A stretch of 64,000 nucleotides of DNA from Bradyrhizobium prioriisuperbiae (GTDB taxonomy: Bacteria > Pseudomonadota > Alphaproteobacteria > Rhizobiales > Xanthobacteraceae), in contig NZ_CP135921.1 of assembly GCF_032397745.1 (NCBI RefSeq), positions 1,364,001 through 1,428,000 of the forward strand, read 5' to 3'. The notes beneath the pieces were generated by a model that did no database searches, had not been told where the DNA came from, and saw nothing but the letters and a program-made list of their open reading frames with translations. A program made the position numbers and the translations under genes. Shown here in pieces: positions 16,739 to 26,130 of this stretch (the first letter of the stretch is position 1; each line of letters begins with the position of its first letter).

Positions 16739-18952
16739 TCAGGCGGCCACTTTCTTCGGCGGGAAGCGGCCGTAGAAGGTCTCGCCCTTCGCCGCCATCT
16801 CGACCAAGAGCTTCGGCGGGGTGAAGCGCGAGCCGTATTTCGCCTCCAGCTTGTAGCAGAGCTCGACGAATGTCTTGGTGCCCATGAAGTCGATGTAGGA
16901 CAGCGTGCCGCCGGTGAACGGCGCGAAGCCGAAACCGAGGATCGAGCCAACGTCCGCTTCGCGCGGATCGGTAATGACGTGATCCTCCACCGTGCGCGCG
17001 GCTTCCACCGCCTGCACCACCAGGAAACGCTGCTTCAGCTCCTCGACATCGAGGGTGTCTGGATCGAGGTGTTTGGGCTGCAACGCGCCGATGCCGGCAA
17101 ACAGCCGCTTCTGGCCCTTGCCCTTCTCCGGATAGTCATAGAAGCCCTTGCCATTCTTGCGGCCGAAGCGGCCCTGCTTCTCGACCAGTTCGACCAGCAT
17201 CTTCTTCTGCGCCTGGTCGATGGCATTGGCACCGAGATCGGCCTCGGTCGCCTTCATGATCTTGAGCACGAGGTCGAGCGCGACCTCGTCGCTGAGCGAC
17301 AGCGGCCCAACCGGCATGCCCGCCATCTTGGCGGTGTTCTCGATCATTGCCGGCGGCACGCCTTCCATCAGCATCTCGAGGCCTTCCGCGGTGAACCGCA
17401 GGACGCAGCGGTTGGCGAAGAAACCACGCGAGTCGTTGACCACGATCGGCGTCTTGCTGATCTGCCGCACATAATCCAGCGCGGTGGCGAGCGCGACATC
17501 GCCGGTGTTCTTGCCGACGATGATCTCGACCAGCATCATCTTCTCGACCGGCGAGAAAAAATGAATGCCGATGAACTTGGCCTGATCCTTGAATTCCTCC
17601 GCCAGCGAGTTGATCGGCAGGGTCGAGGTGTTGGAGGCGAAGATCGCGCCTTCCTTCAGCAGTGGCTGCGCCTTGGCGTAGGTCTCGGCCTTGACCTTGC
17701 GGTCTTCGAACACCGCCTCGATCACAAGGTCACAATCCCTCAGCGCGTTGAAGTCGGCCGTCGCGGTGATGCGGGACAGCAGCACATCGCGATCGGCCTC
17801 CTTGGCACGGCCCTTGGCGACCAGCGCGTCGATTGCCGCCTTCGCATGGCCCTTGCCCTTGTCGGCGCTTTCCTGATCGCGATCGATCAGCACGACCTCG
17901 ATGCCGGCCTGCGCGGACACAAAGCCAACGCTCGCCCCCATGAAGCCGGCGCCGATGACGGCGAGCTTCTTCACCTTGGTGGCGGGGACGTTCGCGGGGC
18001 GGCGCGCACCCTTGTTCAGCTCCTGCATCGACACGAACAGGCTGCGGATCATCGCCGCCGCTTCCTTGGTGCGCAGGATGTTGGCGAAGTGCCGGGATTC
18101 GACGCGCAGCGCCGCATCGATCGGCAACTGCAGGCCTTCATAAACGCACTGCATGATGGCGCGGGCGGCCGGATAATTGTCGTAGGTCTCGCGACGGAAG
18201 ATCGCGTTCGCCGGCGGGAACGTCATGGTGCCGGCCTTGGAATAGACCGGACCGCTCGGCAGCTTGAAGCCCTTCTCGTCCCATGGCGCCACCGCCTTGC
18301 CACCGCCCTTGATCCAGTCCTTTGCCGCCGTGATCAGGTCGGCCGCCGGCACCACCGCGTCGACCAGCTTCATGGCCTTGGCCTTGGCGAGGTTGACCGC
18401 CTCACCCTTCAACAGCATCTGCAGCGCATCCTGGGTCGGCAGCATGCGCGACAGCCGCTGGGTGCCGCCACCGCCGGGGAACAGGCCGACCTTGATCTCG
18501 GGCAGACCGAGCCGAGTCTTGGGGTTTTCCGAGGCCACGCGATAATGACAGGCGAGCGTCAGTTCGAACGCACCGCCGAGCGCGAGACCGTTGATCGCGG
18601 CCACCCACGGCTTGCCAGAAGATTCGATGGCGCGCAGCGTTTGCGACAGCTTGCGGCTTTCATCGAACAGCATTTGATTGGCCGCGGTCTCGCCCTTCTG
18701 CTTCAGGGTCTCGACATAACTGCGGTTCATGTTCTCGAGCATGGTCAGGTCGGCGCCGGCCGACAGCGCCTCCTTGCCCGAGGTCACCACCACGCCCTTC
18801 ACCGCGGCGTCCGCCGTGGTCTGCTGCACGATTGCAGCCAGTTCCTCGATGGTGGTGGTGTCCAGCACGTTCATCGAACGGCCCGGGATGTCCCAGGTCA
18901 CCAGCGCGATGCCGTCGGCGTCGGTTTCAACCTTGAAATTCTTGAATGCCAT
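16739..18952 (-). CDS. fadJ: Enoyl-CoA hydratase / 3-hydroxyacyl-CoA dehydrogenase, multifunctional FadJ/FadB type
   Basis: Bifunctional beta-oxidation enzyme that hydrates trans-2-enoyl-CoA and oxidises the 3-hydroxyacyl-CoA with NAD+. The 737-residue protein has an N-terminal crotonase domain (oxyanion-hole sequences SAGADLTML and [19 protein letters not shown]), then a Rossmann domain ([19 protein letters not shown], near residue 330), and the C-terminal dehydrogenase domains ([18 protein letters not shown]...). The start at 18952 is supported by GGGAG seven bases upstream. Downstream of the thiolase gene and followed by a terminator. fadJ is a family-level name; fadB would be equally defensible. 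Confidence 0.92.
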   Translation of the reverse strand: MAFKNFKVETDADGIALVTWDIPGRSMNVLDTTTIEELAAIVQQTTADAAVKGVVVTSGKEALSAGADLTMLENMNRSYVETLKQKGETAANQMLFDESRKLSQTLRAIESSGKPWVAAINGLALGGAFELTLACHYRVASENPKTRLGLPEIKVGLFPGGGGTQRLSRMLPTQDALQMLLKGEAVNLAKAKAMKLVDAVVPAADLITAAKDWIKGGGKAVAPWDEKGFKLPSGPVYSKAGTMTFPPANAIFRRETYDNYPAARAIMQCVYEGLQLPIDAALRVESRHFANILRTKEAAAMIRSLFVSMQELNKGARRPANVPATKVKKLAVIGAGFMGASVGFVSAQAGIEVVLIDRDQESADKGKGHAKAAIDALVAKGRAKEADRDVLLSRITATADFNALRDCDLVIEAVFEDRKVKAETYAKAQPLLKEGAIFASNTSTLPINSLAEEFKDQAKFIGIHFFSPVEKMMLVEIIVGKNTGDVALATALDYVRQISKTPIVVNDSRGFFANRCVLRFTAEGLEMLMEGVPPAMIENTAKMAGMPVGPLSLSDEVALDLVLKIMKATEADLGANAIDQAQKKMLVELVEKQGRFGRKNGKGFYDYPEKGKGQKRLFAGIGALQPKHLDPDTLDVEELKQRFLVVQAVEAARTVEDHVITDPREADVGSILGFGFAPFTGGTLSYIDFMGTKTFVELCYKLEAKYGSRFTPPKLLVEMAAKGETFYGRFPPKKVAA

Positions 18953-19052
18953 TGGAAGCTCCCTCAATCCCTAAACGCGCAGGCCCTATAGCCGCGGCGA
19001 AAGCTGCAATCCCTCGACGGTCACGCCGAGGGATCAGTTGCCAGGTCGAAAA

Positions 19053-20261
19053 TCAGACGCGTTCGATGATGGTCGCGGTGCCCATGCCGCCACCGATGCA
19101 CAGCGTCACCAGCGCGGTAGACAGGTTGCGCCGCTCCAGTTCGTCGAGCACGGTGCCGAGGATCATCGCGCCGGTGGCACCGAGCGGATGGCCCAGCGCA
19201 ATGGCGCCACCATTGACGTTGATCTTGGCGTTGTCGATGTCGAAGGCCTGGATGTAGCGCAGCACCACCGAAGCGAACGCTTCGTTGAGCTCGAACAGGT
19301 CGATGTCCGACAGCTTCATGCCGGAACGCTCCAGCACCTTCTTGGTCACATCGACCGGGCCAGTGAGCATCATCGCCGGCTCCGAGCCGATATTGGCGAA
19401 GGCACGGATTTTCGCGCGCGGCTTCAGGCTATGCTTGACGCCCGCCTCCTTGCTGCCGAGCAGCACGGCGCCGGCGCCATCGACGATGCCGGACGAGTTG
19501 CCGGCGTGGTGGACGTAATTGACGCCTTCGATTTCCGGATGCGACTGCACGGCCACCGCATCGAAGCCGCCCATCTGCCCCATCTGCACGAACGAGGGCT
19601 GCAACTGCGCCAGCGACTGCATGGTGGTCGACGGACGCATGTGCTCGTCCTTGTCGAGAATGGTGAGGCCGTTGATATCCTTCACCGCCACCACGGAGTT
19701 CTTGAAGCGGCCTTCCTCCCACGATTTGCCGGCACGCTGCTGGCTCTGCACCGCATAGGCATCGACATCGTCGCGCGAGAAGCCGTACTTGGTGGCAATC
19801 AGATCGGCCGCGACGCCCTGCGGCATGAAGTAGGTGGGAACCGCCATTGACGGATCCATCGGCCAGGCCGCGCCTGATGACATGATGCCGACGCGGCTCA
19901 TCGATTCTGCGCCGCCCCCGATGGTCAGGTCATGCTGGCCCGACATCACTTGCGCCGCGGCGAAGTTCACCGCATCGAGACCCGAGGCGCAGAAGCGGTT
20001 GATCTGGATGCCCGGCACCGAGGTGCTAAAGCCGGCATTCATGGCGGCGAAACGCGCGATGTCGCCGCCGGCTTCGCCGACCGGATCGACCACGCCGAGC
20101 ACCACGTCGTCGATGCTGTCAGCAGCGAGATTGTTGCGCTCCTTGAGCGCTTTCAGCGGCACGGTCGCCAGCGCCAGCGCGGTGACTTCATGCAGCGAAC
20201 CGTCGGACTTGCCCTTGCCGCGCGGGGTGCGGACGTGATCGTAGATAAATGCTTCAGGCAT
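19053..20261 (-). CDS. fadA: Acetyl-CoA C-acyltransferase (thiolase, FadA/FadI type)
   Basis: Thiolase that cleaves 3-ketoacyl-CoA with CoA to release acetyl-CoA in the last beta-oxidation step. The 402-residue protein has the nucleophile Cys91 in [11 protein letters not shown], the [13 protein letters not shown] motif near residue 120, the histidine motif NEAFA...[15 protein letters not shown], and the C-terminal CIGGGMGTA with the second catalytic cysteine. The ATG at 20261 has GGGAGGG four bases upstream; an upstream frame extension to 20321 is non-coding hairpin sequence. It lies between the acyl-CoA dehydrogenase and fadJ genes, forming a complete beta-oxidation set. Confidence 0.94.
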   Translation of the reverse strand: MPEAFIYDHVRTPRGKGKSDGSLHEVTALALATVPLKALKERNNLAADSIDDVVLGVVDPVGEAGGDIARFAAMNAGFSTSVPGIQINRFCASGLDAVNFAAAQVMSGQHDLTIGGGAESMSRVGIMSSGAAWPMDPSMAVPTYFMPQGVAADLIATKYGFSRDDVDAYAVQSQQRAGKSWEEGRFKNSVVAVKDINGLTILDKDEHMRPSTTMQSLAQLQPSFVQMGQMGGFDAVAVQSHPEIEGVNYVHHAGNSSGIVDGAGAVLLGSKEAGVKHSLKPRAKIRAFANIGSEPAMMLTGPVDVTKKVLERSGMKLSDIDLFELNEAFASVVLRYIQAFDIDNAKINVNGGAIALGHPLGATGAMILGTVLDELERRNLSTALVTLCIGGGMGTATIIERV

Positions 20262-20290
20262 GATGCCCTCCCTGGATCTCATCTTGATTT

Positions 20291-20323
20291 GAAAAATGCC
20301 GCACCCGGATGGGTGCGGCATTT
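20291..20323 (-). terminator. Rho-independent terminator after the acyl-CoA dehydrogenase gene
   Basis: A perfect 13-base-pair stem AAATGCCGCACCC / GGGTGCGGCATTT with a four-base loop. On the minus strand it ends in TTTTTC. It lies between the dehydrogenase stop and the thiolase start, so it may reduce rather than abolish transcription of fadA-fadJ. Confidence 0.8.
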
Positions 20324-20333
20324 GTGATTGCGA

Positions 20334-22124
20334 TCAGAACGCGTCCGCGGGCAGCTCCATCACGGTCGCCGACCCGCTTTGCAGGCGGGCGAGATGCGCG
20401 GAGGTCTCGGGCAGCATCCGTTCCATGAAGAACTTTCCGGTCACGAGCTTGGTCTTGAGATAGGGAGCCGCGTCACCGCCGGCAATCTTCTCGTTCGCGA
20501 CCTTGACCATGCGCGCCCACATGTAGCCCATCACCACCAGACCGAAGAGATGCATGTAGTCGGTCGAGCCGGCGCCGGCATTGTCCGGTTTGCCCATGGC
20601 ATTCTGCATCAGCCACATGGTGGCCTGCTGCAGATGCCCGAGCGACGCGGTGAGCGGGGCGAGATAGGGCTTCATCGCCTCGTCGGCGCCGTTCTCCTTG
20701 GCGAAGCCGGTGACTTCGGCGAAAAACGCCATCGCGGCGCGTCCACCATCCTTGGGCAGCTTGCGGCCGACCAGATCGAGCGCCTGAATGCCATTGGCGC
20801 CCTCATAGATCATGGCGATGCGCGCATCGCGCACAAACTGCTCCATGCCCCATTCGGCGATATAGCCGTGGCCGCCGAACACCTGCTGGGCCGCGACAGA
20901 GTTCGCGAAACCGACGTCGGTCAGCACGCCCTTCAGCACCGGGGTCAGCAGGCCCATATGATCGTCGGCCTCCTGGCGGTCCTTGGCATTGTCGGAGCGA
21001 TGCGCGACGTCGCTCTTGAGCGTGGTCCACACCACCAAAGCGCGTGCGGCCTCGTTGAAGGCGCGGATGGTCAGCAATGCGCGGCGAATATCGGGATGCA
21101 CGATGATGGGATCGGCCGGCTTGTCCGGCGCCTTCACGCCCGACAGCGAACGGCCCTGCAGGCGGTCCTTGGCGTAGGCGGCGGCGTTCTGGTAGGCGAC
21201 TTCGGACTGTGCCAGGCCCTGAACGGCGACGCCGAGCCGCGCCTCGTTCATCATCACGAACATGGCGTTGAGGCCTTTGTTTTCCTCGCCAACCAGCCAG
21301 CCGGTGGCGCCGTCATAGTTCATGACGCAGGTCGAATTGCCGTGAATGCCCATCTTGTGTTCGATCGAGCCGCAGGACACGCCGTTGCGCGCCCCGAGCG
21401 AGCCGTCGGCATTGATCAGTTGCTTCGGCACCACAAACAGCGAGATTCCCTTCACGCCGGCCGGCGCGCCCTCGATCCGCGCGATCACCAGGTGCACGAT
21501 GTTTTCGGTGAGATCCTGGTCGCCGCCTGAAATGAAGATCTTGGTGCCGCTGATCTTGTAGCTGCCGTCGGCCTGCTTCACCGCCTTGGTGCGCAACAGC
21601 CCCAGATCCGTGCCGCAATGCGGCTCGGTCAGGTTCATGGTTCCGGCCCACTCGCCGGACAGCATCTTGGGGATGAAAGTCTTCTTCTGCTCTTCGGTGC
21701 CATGGACGTTCAGCGCCGCAACGGCCCCGAGCGTCAGGCCGTAATACATCGAGAACGCCATGTTGGCCGAGATCATGAACTCGTTGATGCTCTGCGCCAT
21801 CGTGGCGGGCAGGCCCTGGCCGCCATACTCCACCGGGGCGGCAAGTCCGACCCAGCCGCCTTCACCGAACTGCTTGTAGGCGTCCTTGAAGCCTTTCGGG
21901 GTGGTGACCCGGCCGTCGTCATGGCGCGTGCAACCCTCAAGATCGCCGCTGCGGTTGAGCGGCTGCAGGGCCTGTTCGCTGAACTTGGCCGCCTCCGACA
22001 GGATCGCCTCGCGCACGTCGGCGGAGGCATCGCTGAAGCCCGGCAGGTTGTTGTAACGGTCGATCTGAAACACGTCGTTCAGAAGGAAAGTCACGTCTTC
22101 GACAGGGGCCTTGTAGCTCGGCAT
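20334..22124 (-). CDS. Acyl-CoA dehydrogenase, long C-terminally extended type
   Basis: FAD enzyme making the first oxidation of beta-oxidation, introducing the trans-2 double bond. At 596 residues it belongs to the long class (about 600 residues) with an extra C-terminal helical domain, unlike the roughly 380-residue short-chain type. Signatures are MNLTEPHCGTDLGLL and GTKIFISGGDQD (FAD binding), KMGIHGNSTC, QVFGGHGYIAEWGMEQFVRDARIAMIYEGANGIQALDLVGRKL with the catalytic glutamate in YEGANG. Substrate chain length is not clear from sequence. It heads the beta-oxidation cluster and is divergent from the PodJ-like gene. Confidence 0.94.
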   Translation of the reverse strand: MPSYKAPVEDVTFLLNDVFQIDRYNNLPGFSDASADVREAILSEAAKFSEQALQPLNRSGDLEGCTRHDDGRVTTPKGFKDAYKQFGEGGWVGLAAPVEYGGQGLPATMAQSINEFMISANMAFSMYYGLTLGAVAALNVHGTEEQKKTFIPKMLSGEWAGTMNLTEPHCGTDLGLLRTKAVKQADGSYKISGTKIFISGGDQDLTENIVHLVIARIEGAPAGVKGISLFVVPKQLINADGSLGARNGVSCGSIEHKMGIHGNSTCVMNYDGATGWLVGEENKGLNAMFVMMNEARLGVAVQGLAQSEVAYQNAAAYAKDRLQGRSLSGVKAPDKPADPIIVHPDIRRALLTIRAFNEAARALVVWTTLKSDVAHRSDNAKDRQEADDHMGLLTPVLKGVLTDVGFANSVAAQQVFGGHGYIAEWGMEQFVRDARIAMIYEGANGIQALDLVGRKLPKDGGRAAMAFFAEVTGFAKENGADEAMKPYLAPLTASLGHLQQATMWLMQNAMGKPDNAGAGSTDYMHLFGLVVMGYMWARMVKVANEKIAGGDAAPYLKTKLVTGKFFMERMLPETSAHLARLQSGSATVMELPADAF

Positions 22125-22318
22125 GATCGTCTCTCTCCCGTGGTCCCAACCCAGGTATATGCACCCGGTGCAAAATCTTGGGCATCTCCATAAGGGAGTT
22201 TTTGCATTGCAGCAATGCCGTTTTGGAACCTTATGCTGAAATAGGGATGAAAGGCAGCGACTGCGACATCATGGCAGCTCTGTTCCGGGCTTGCTGAGGC
22301 GGAGTGGTCAGATGGCCT

Positions 22319-22330
22319 GATTCGGGAGTC
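22319..22330. promoter_or_regulatory. Pair of GANTC (CcrM methylation) sites
   Basis: GATTC at 22319-22323 and GAGTC at 22326-22330. GANTC is the target of the cell-cycle methylase CcrM and, when methylated, of GcrA in alphaproteobacteria. Two sites within 12 bases upstream of a polarity-type gene is suggestive, not proven. Confidence 0.4.
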
Positions 22331-22405
22331 GGTCAGCGGCCGAGTGGGCCCGTCGGCATAATATTACCCGGAGGGATTAACTTTTCAGCCCTGCGGGCCA
22401 GACCT

Positions 22406-22420
22406 TTAACCCGTTGTTTA
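22406..22420. promoter_or_regulatory. Possible CtrA-binding site
   Basis: TTAACCCGTTGTTTA fits TTAA-N7-TTAA with one mismatch in the second half. CtrA is the cell-cycle master regulator in these bacteria. It lies about 135 bases before the PodJ-like start. Confidence 0.35.
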
Positions 22421-22553
22421 CCCTAACGCGAAAAAGTCGGGACGGAAGCAAGCGCGCTGCGTCGAAATTCGTTTGTATCTTCAAAGACGACGCAGCGAGG
22501 CTGAAGGCGCCGAGAGGGCGCCGGGGACACCGGACCAGAGGCCGGACTTGGGC

Positions 22554-25500
22554 ATGACATCGCGCGTATCGTGGAGCGTTGAAGGGATCGAGCCGTCCGT
22601 CCGCGACCGGGCCGAGGCTGCGGCGCAGCGCGCCGGTATGTCATTGAACGACTGGCTCGATGTCACCCTGGGCGAACAGGCCCCGAAATCGCGCAACGTC
22701 GCCGATGTCGCCGAAATTCACGATCGTCTCGATTCGATCACCCGCCAGATCGAACGCATGTCGCAGACCGTCCCGCCGAAGCGCGAGGGCACCGGAGTCG
22801 CGCGCCAGCTCAATGACGCCATTTCACGGCTCGACGCGCGGCTGTCGCAGATCGCACAGCCCGCTCCCACTGCGACGCCTTTGCCGCCGCGACCGACTCC
22901 CGCGCCGCAGGCCGCGGCAGCACCGCCGCCACAGCGCCCCGCACCGCAGCCGGAACCTGCCCCGGTGTATCGCGAGACGCCGACCACAATCCCCGAACTG
23001 CTCGATTTCGACATCGCCGAGATCGTCGCCCGCCAGAACGAGCTCAACAGCGAGAGCCCGCGGCGGACGATGCAGTCGGCTCCGTCGATGGCCTCGCCGG
23101 CGCCGGCCGCTGCCGCGCCGGACCTCTCGGGCTTCGAAAAGCAGCTGCAGTATCTCACCAGCCAGATCGAGAGCCTGCGGCGGCCCGACGGCGTCGACCA
23201 GGCGATCGCGGCCTTCCGCAGCGAGCTTGCGGAGATGCGCCAGATCATCACCGAGGCGTTGCCGCGGCGCGCGCTCGAATCGCTGGAAAACGAGATCCGC
23301 GCGGTGGCGCAGCGGATCGACGAAAGCCGGCAGAGCGGTGTCGACGGCAATGCGCTGCAGAGCATCGAACAGGCGCTGCGCGATATCCACACCACTTTGT
23401 TCAAGCTGACGCCGGCCGAACATCTGGCGGGCTTCGATGAAGCCATCCGCAATCTCGGCGACAAGATCGACACGCTGATGCGCACCAACCCGGATACGGG
23501 CGCGATGCAGCAGCTTGAAGGCGCGATCGGCGCGTTGCGCACCATCGTCTCCAACGTCGCCTCCAATGAGGCGCTCGCGCGCCTGAGTGACGACGTCCAG
23601 ATGCTGGCGTCCAAGGTCGACCAGGTGTCGCACACGGACGGTTTTTCCGGCTCGCTGGCGGCGCTGGAGCAGCGCATCGCGCAACTGACCAGCACACTGG
23701 AAAACCGCGAGCGGCCGGGCGACGATACCGGTCACCTGGAAGCGGCGGTGCGGATGCTGTCCGACCGCATCGACCATCTGCAGGTCGGCAGCGAACCCGC
23801 GGCGGCGTTCGCCCATGTCGAACAGCGCGTCGTGCAATTGCTCGAGCGGCTCGATGCGGTCGACGCACGCACCGCGAATTTCGGCCGCGTCGAGGACGGC
23901 CTGTCGGATATCCTGCGCCATCTCGAACACCAGCGCATCAACATCGCCGCCTTCAACGAGACCCGCGGCCCGCCATCAGGGATGGACCAGGACGCCGTCG
24001 GCGCGATCCGGCGCGAACTCTCCGATATCCGTCACAACCAGACCGAAACCGATCGCGCGACCCAGGACGCCTTGGAGAGCGTGCACAACACGCTGGGCCA
24101 TGTCGTCGACCGGCTGGCGATGATCGAGGGCGATCTGCGCGACACCCGCACCACCAGGCCTGCGCCGCAAGACAGGCCGCAGCCGGCGCCCGTTGCGCCG
24201 TCGCTGGCGCCCGTGATCTCGTCGACGGCGATATCGGCGCCGATGCCGGCCCCGGCGCGCCCGTTCGCACCTTCGGCCGCGCCGCCGCGCCCCAATTTGC
24301 CCAATCCGGTCGCGGCGCAAGCCGCGACACCCCGGCCTGCCCCGAACGCGCCGCCGATCGCGATCCAGGAGATTCTCGCAGCCGCGTCAGCTCCGGACAG
24401 GACATCGGTTCCACCGATCCCGACCGCCGAACGCGGCCAGGGCGCCACGCGCTTGCCGATCGATCCCGACCTGCCGCCGGATACGCCGCTCGAACCCGGG
24501 ACCCGCCCGCAGGATCGCATCACTGTGACGGCAACGCCGTCACAGCGCATCGCCGCGTCGGAAGAGGTCTTGAGCGAAATTCCGCAGGCGGCGCGCGAAG
24601 CCGCCAGCACATCGAGCTTCATCGCAGCCGCCCGCCGTGCCGCACAGGCGGCGGCGAATCCGGCCAAGGACCAGACCAAGAATTCAGCCAGGGAAAAGCC
24701 CGGGCGGGTGGCCGCGCTCGACAATGCGGCCCGCACCACTGCGCAAGCCACCAAGGGCGAATCCAAGATCGCATCCCGTATCAGGTCGCTGCTGGTCGGC
24801 GCCAGCGTCGTCGTCATCATGCTCAGCGGATTCCGCCTGGCCATGACGATGTTCGACAATGGCGATGCGCCGTCAGCCGCGATCGAGAAATCCGTCGAGA
24901 AGCCGGCGGAGAAATCCAGCGAAGCGTCACCGCTGGCGCTGCCGACCACCGGCCGCAGCGCGCAGGCCGCGCCGCCCGTGCTGACACTGCCATCGGTCAC
25001 GTCACCAACGCCGATCGATCGCCAGGTCGCACCCGCGCCGGCCGCGTCCGCGATGTCGCCCGTTCCGGACAGCGGAGCGGCCGTGGCCGCCCCCACCGAG
25101 ACCAGATCCACCGCGCCCGACATCACCGGCTCGATCCCCGGCCCGCAATCCAACGCGGCCAAGGCCTACGCTCCGGTCTCGCTGGTGCCGATCTCCGAAC
25201 CATTGCCCGACGCGATCGGCGGACAGGTGCTGCGGGCGGCGGCGCTGAAGGGCGATCCGGCGGCCGCCTATGAAGTCGGCGTGCGTTACGCCGAAGGCAA
25301 GGGCGTGCCGGTCAACTACGACGAAGCCTCCAAATGGTACGACCGCGCCGCGGACGGCGGGATCGTGCCGGCGATGTTCCGGCTCGGTACGCTGTATGAA
25401 AAGGGCCTTGGCGGCAAAAAGGATGTCGATGCGGCGCGCCGCTATTACATCCGCGCGGCGGAGGGCGGCAACGCCAAGGCGATGCACAATCTCGCGGTGC

Positions 25501-25916
25501 TCGATGCCGACGGCGGCAACAAGGGTCCGAACTACAAGAGCGCGTCGCTCTGGTTCCGCAAGGCCGCCGATCATGGCGTCGCCGACAGCCAGTTCAATCT
25601 CGGCATCCTGTATGCCCGCGGCATCGGCGTCGAGCAGAACCTCGCGGAATCCTACAAGTGGTTCAGCCTGGCCGCCTCCCAGGGCGATGCCGACTCCAGC
25701 CGCAAGCGCGACGATGTCGCGCGGCGTCTCGACGCGCAGTCGCTGGCCGCAGCCAAGCTCGCGCTGCAGACCTTCACCCCCGAAAAGCAGCCGGACAGCG
25801 CCATCAACGTCATCGCGCCCGCCGGAGGCTGGGATGCCGCTGCCGCGCCCGCCGCACCCGCAGCCAAGCGCGCCATCAAGCCGGCCAACCGGCAGAACGT
25901 ATCGGCGGCGCGTTAA
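22554..25916 (+). CDS. PodJ-like coiled-coil membrane protein with C-terminal Sel1 repeats
   Basis: A 1120-residue protein with four parts. Residues 1-40 are a conserved cap (SWSVEGIEPSVRDRAEAAAQRAGMSLNDWLD). Residues about 50-560 are predicted coiled coil rich in L-x-x-R-I and Glu/Gln heptads, broken by a Pro/Ala-rich segment. A second Pro/Ala linker (about 560-740) precedes one membrane helix (about 745-767, LLVGASVVVIMLSGFRLAMTM). The periplasmic part ends in at least four Sel1-like repeats (about 890-1055; AAAYEVGVRYAEGKGVPVNYDEA...). This is the plan of the polarity factor PodJ, without a recognisable C-terminal peptidoglycan-binding domain. A role in polar or septal organisation is inferred from architecture. 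ATG 22554 is chosen over 22473 because the conserved cap starts there. Confidence 0.8.
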   Translation: MTSRVSWSVEGIEPSVRDRAEAAAQRAGMSLNDWLDVTLGEQAPKSRNVADVAEIHDRLDSITRQIERMSQTVPPKREGTGVARQLNDAISRLDARLSQIAQPAPTATPLPPRPTPAPQAAAAPPPQRPAPQPEPAPVYRETPTTIPELLDFDIAEIVARQNELNSESPRRTMQSAPSMASPAPAAAAPDLSGFEKQLQYLTSQIESLRRPDGVDQAIAAFRSELAEMRQIITEALPRRALESLENEIRAVAQRIDESRQSGVDGNALQSIEQALRDIHTTLFKLTPAEHLAGFDEAIRNLGDKIDTLMRTNPDTGAMQQLEGAIGALRTIVSNVASNEALARLSDDVQMLASKVDQVSHTDGFSGSLAALEQRIAQLTSTLENRERPGDDTGHLEAAVRMLSDRIDHLQVGSEPAAAFAHVEQRVVQLLERLDAVDARTANFGRVEDGLSDILRHLEHQRINIAAFNETRGPPSGMDQDAVGAIRRELSDIRHNQTETDRATQDALESVHNTLGHVVDRLAMIEGDLRDTRTTRPAPQDRPQPAPVAPSLAPVISSTAISAPMPAPARPFAPSAAPPRPNLPNPVAAQAATPRPAPNAPPIAIQEILAAASAPDRTSVPPIPTAERGQGATRLPIDPDLPPDTPLEPGTRPQDRITVTATPSQRIAASEEVLSEIPQAAREAASTSSFIAAARRAAQAAANPAKDQTKNSAREKPGRVAALDNAARTTAQATKGESKIASRIRSLLVGASVVVIMLSGFRLAMTMFDNGDAPSAAIEKSVEKPAEKSSEASPLALPTTGRSAQAAPPVLTLPSVTSPTPIDRQVAPAPAASAMSPVPDSGAAVAAPTETRSTAPDITGSIPGPQSNAAKAYAPVSLVPISEPLPDAIGGQVLRAAALKGDPAAAYEVGVRYAEGKGVPVNYDEASKWYDRAADGGIVPAMFRLGTLYEKGLGGKKDVDAARRYYIRAAEGGNAKAMHNLAVLDADGGNKGPNYKSASLWFRKAADHGVADSQFNLGILYARGIGVEQNLAESYKWFSLAASQGDADSSRKRDDVARRLDAQSLAAAKLALQTFTPEKQPDSAINVIAPAGGWDAAAAPAAPAAKRAIKPANRQNVSAAR

Positions 25917-26130
25917 CCACCCGACCAGACGCTGTCAGACGGACTGCCGCGCACTTGCGGAATCTTTAATCGCGCCTGCTATCGATTTCGGTTAAGCAAA
26001 GCCGCACCGATTGCGACGTGCTCCTAAAGACGTGCTCCTCAAGACTTGCTCCTAAAAGACTTGCTCCTAAAAGACTTGCTCCTAAAAGACTTGCTCCTAA
26101 AAGACTTGCGCCAGACCCGAGCGACCCCGC
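25917..26130. other. 214-base intergenic region with tandem repeat array
   Basis: Between the PodJ-like and TSUP genes; nearly half is the tandem array listed separately. No gene is supported; the leucine/lysine-rich open frame through the array is a by-product of the repeat. Confidence 0.6.
26016..26109. repeat. Tandem array of 14-15-base units
   Basis: Six full units: two 14-base versions (ACGTGCTCCTAAAG, ACGTGCTCCTCAAG) followed by four identical 15-base units ACTTGCTCCTAAAAG (26044-26103) and a partial ACTTGC. There are no spacers, so it is not a CRISPR array. The array ends about 20 bases before the GTG start of the TSUP gene and is the kind of sequence that varies in copy number between strains. 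Confidence 0.9.

Larger units (their letters stand above)
22125..22553. other. 429-base divergent intergenic region, acyl-CoA dehydrogenase / PodJ-like gene
   Basis: No gene is supported. The region holds two GANTC sites (22319-22323, 22326-22330), a TTAA-N7-TTTA motif (22406-22420), and a short TGCATTGCAGCAATGCC palindrome around 22202-22218 close to the dehydrogenase start. It must contain promoters for both flanking genes. Confidence 0.5.

Noticed and set aside
16724..18991. 755-codon open frame antisense to the fadJ-like gene
   Set aside because: It mirrors a conserved enzyme, has a low-complexity His/Arg/Asp-rich product and no homology; long antisense frames are expected in GC-rich genes.
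19011..19036. ATCCCTCG...CGAGGGAT hairpin between thiolase and fadJ-like genes as a terminator
   Set aside because: Only eight base pairs with a long loop and no T-tract on the minus strand; too weak to call.
26016..26109. Possible CRISPR array
   Set aside because: The units are contiguous with no spacers and no cas genes are present.
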